Below, one piece after another: positions 5,564-6,911 of a stretch of DNA of 6,911 bases. Source of the DNA: Prevotellaceae bacterium. GTDB lineage: Bacteria; Bacteroidota; Bacteroidia; Bacteroidales; UBA932. Positions within the stretch are counted from its first letter, which is position 1. The number at the start of each line of letters is the position of its first letter. The stretch covers positions 1 through 6,911 of the forward strand of contig JAITOI010000223.1 in assembly GCA_031289995.1 (NCBI GenBank), read 5' to 3'. The notes under the pieces are model-generated. The model saw only the letters and a program-made list of their open reading frames with translations, did not search any database and was not told where the DNA came from. The translations under genes and the position numbers were made by a program.

Positions 5564-5575
5564 AAATTTGAAATC
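5564..5575 (+). repeat. right arm of a 12-bp inverted repeat
   Basis: AAATTTGAAATC ends 2 bp before the symporter ATG at 5578 and is the exact reverse complement of 5198-5209. Relative to its own downstream gene, the same 12 bases in the same orientation precede both purL and the symporter. It may be the edge of an invertible or duplicated segment, or simply a favoured AT-rich leader. Confidence 0.7.
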
Positions 5576-5577
5576 GT

Positions 5578-6911
5578 ATGCACCAAATTGACTACATCAT
5601 CGTGTTTGCCTCCATCGCGCTAACCGTTGCGGTGGGGCTTTACTTTGCCCGCCGGCAGAAGAGCTCCGACCGGTTTTTTTCGGGCGGGCGCAACCTGCCC
5701 TCGTGGGCTATCGGCATCTCCATCATGGCCACGCTCATCAGCAGCGTAACCTTTTTGGCCTACCCTGGCGCGGGCTACGCAGGCAACTGGATTCTGCTGG
5801 TGCAGGGGCTGATGGTGCCCGTTGTGCTGGTTGGGTTCATCTGGTTCATCGTGCCGCTATTCCGCAAGGCTATTGGGATTAGCGCGTACGAGTACTTCGA
5901 AAAACGCTTCGGATTTTTTGCCCGCATCTACAGCTCGCTGGCGTTTGCGCTCAGCCATTTTTCGAAGATGGGAACGGTGTTCTACCTCATGGGTCTTGCG
6001 CTGGCCGCCATGCTGGGCATCGACACGCTGACGCTCATCTGGGTGTTGGGCGGTGCGATTATTTTGCTCACGCTGATGGGCGGTCTCGAAGGCGTAATTT
6101 GGATGGACGTGATACAAGGTTTTATGCTCATCGTGGGCGGCATTGCGTGCGCGCTACTGCTTGTGTTTACGCCGGATGGCGGGGCAACGGCGGTGTTCCA
6201 TGTCGTGGCCGAAAATAGCAAAATCAGCTTCGCTCCCTACAGCTGGGATTTCACCAAGTTGACGTTTTTTGTGATGGCCATCAACGGCGTTTTTTACGCC
6301 ATCCAAAAGTACGGCACCGACCAAACCATCGTGCAGCGTTACCTTGCGGCCAAGACCGACAAGGCCGCCGTTCGCGCCTCGCTGCTGGGCGTATTTCTGA
6401 GCGTTCCGCTATGGGCGCTGTTCATGTTTATCGGCACCGCGCTGTTCGCCTTCTACCAGCTGTCGCCAACGCCTGCGCTGCCTGCGGGCACGCCTGCCGA
6501 CGGCGTTTTTCCGTTCTTCATCATGACGCAGCTGCCCGTTGGCGTCAAGGGCTTCATCATTGCGGCGCTATGCGCGGCGGCCATTTCGAGCCTCGACTCG
6601 GACATGAATTGCCTTTCGGCCATTGGCGTTGAGGACTACTACAAGCGCTTCCGTCCGCGCAGCAGCGACCGGCAGCAGCTGCGCATGGCGCGCATTTTGG
6701 TGGTGCTGTCGGGGCTGGCAGCGCTGCTGGTGGCCACGCTCTACTTGCAGCTGGGCGGCGAGGGCGTGCTGGGCATAGTGTTCGAGCTGTACGCCATTTT
6801 TTCGGCGGGCATTGCGGGCATGTTTTTGCTGGGCCTCTTCAGCCGCCGCGCCAACAAGCACGGGCTGTACGTGGGCATGGCGGCCTGCGTGCTGTTCACC
6901 GCCTACGCGAT
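5578..6911 (+). CDS. sodium:solute symporter (SSS/SLC5 family), C-terminus cut by window edge
   Basis: 444 codons are present with no stop before the right edge; family members usually have about 500-600 residues. The protein should import an organic solute with Na+ across the inner membrane. It starts MHQIDYIIVFASIALTVAVG (helix 1), then FFSGGRNLPSW (33-43) and IATLISSVTF-like helix 2 (MATLISSVTF at 50-59). The family motif GGLEGVIWMDVIQG lies at 168-181; Asp177 sits where sialic acid transporters of this family have a second sodium ligand. KYGTDQTIVQRYLAAK lies at 244-259. AAAISSLDSDMN at 333-344 carries the Ser337/Ser338 pair expected at the conserved Na2 site. Several further hydrophobic helices follow. 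The ATG at 5578 is the first start after an in-frame TGA at 5569. The YGTDQ and QRYL motifs resemble sugar or sialic acid carriers, but the substrate cannot be fixed from this sequence. Its promoter is probably 5299-5327, giving a leader of about 240 nt. Confidence 0.95.
   Translation, partial: MHQIDYIIVFASIALTVAVGLYFARRQKSSDRFFSGGRNLPSWAIGISIMATLISSVTFLAYPGAGYAGNWILLVQGLMVPVVLVGFIWFIVPLFRKAIGISAYEYFEKRFGFFARIYSSLAFALSHFSKMGTVFYLMGLALAAMLGIDTLTLIWVLGGAIILLTLMGGLEGVIWMDVIQGFMLIVGGIACALLLVFTPDGGATAVFHVVAENSKISFAPYSWDFTKLTFFVMAINGVFYAIQKYGTDQTIVQRYLAAKTDKAAVRASLLGVFLSVPLWALFMFIGTALFAFYQLSPTPALPAGTPADGVFPFFIMTQLPVGVKGFIIAALCAAAISSLDSDMNCLSAIGVEDYYKRFRPRSSDRQQLRMARILVVLSGLAALLVATLYLQLGGEGVLGIVFELYAIFSAGIAGMFLLGLFSRRANKHGLYVGMAACVLFTAYA

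Larger units (their letters stand above)
5194..5577. other. divergent intergenic region between purL and the symporter
   Basis: These 384 bp separate two divergently transcribed genes. Contents in order: the left inverted-repeat arm; a tentative leftward promoter (5220-5245); a strong rightward promoter (5299-5327); the doubtful 45-codon ORF (5373-5510); two related palindromes (5449-5477 and 5506-5535); and the right inverted-repeat arm. No N-terminal purL sequence was recognised in the minus-strand stretch next to the purL start. No tRNA or recognisable riboswitch was seen. Confidence 0.75.

Noticed and set aside
5857..6221. Minus-strand frames opposite the symporter
   Set aside because: They are antisense to conserved helices and the GGLEGVIWMD motif of the transporter and encode no recognisable domain.

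Overview
The window looks like a chromosomal segment from the phylum Bacteroidota, probably Bacteroidales. Three points support this. Several genes are preceded by the Bacteroidetes-type promoter (TAnnTTTG near -7). Start codons sit behind A-rich leaders without Shine-Dalgarno sites. The PurL and DnaG proteins read like Bacteroidales family members (judged from memory, not from a search). The left 1.2 kb is AT-rich with small accessory genes. From about 1.2 kb onward the DNA is GC-rich and housekeeping in character.

Layout, left to right. (1) Minus strand, 1-440: a DUF4160 gene followed 6 bp later by a DUF2442 gene that runs off the left edge, with its own promoter. (2) Minus strand, 511-1143: a two-helix membrane protein (DUF6722-like) with a good promoter, followed by three tandem, diverged copies of a 36-codon gene. 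Each copy encodes a one-helix membrane peptide with a basic tail. These are the least expected objects in the window and are easily missed because of their size. (3) Minus strand, 1222-5193: dnaG (primase, full length) preceded 30 bp upstream by purL. The purL reading frame is open and well conserved but holds only the C-terminal half of the usual enzyme. (4) 5194-5577: an intergenic region between purL and a divergent transporter gene. It holds a strong plus-strand promoter, a 45-codon ORF of doubtful status and two related palindromes, and it is bracketed by a perfect 12-bp inverted repeat next to the two start codons. (5) Plus strand, 5578 to the right edge: most of a sodium:solute symporter of the SSS/SLC5 family.

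How the genes may work together: purL and dnaG appear to be co-transcribed, linking purine synthesis and replication priming only by position. The DUF6722-like gene and the three peptides look like one transcript making several small inner-membrane proteins of unknown role. DUF4160 and DUF2442 are a recurrent pair, also of unknown role. The symporter is transcribed away from purL and may have a leader of roughly 240 nt. No RNA genes, insertion sequences or CRISPR arrays were seen.
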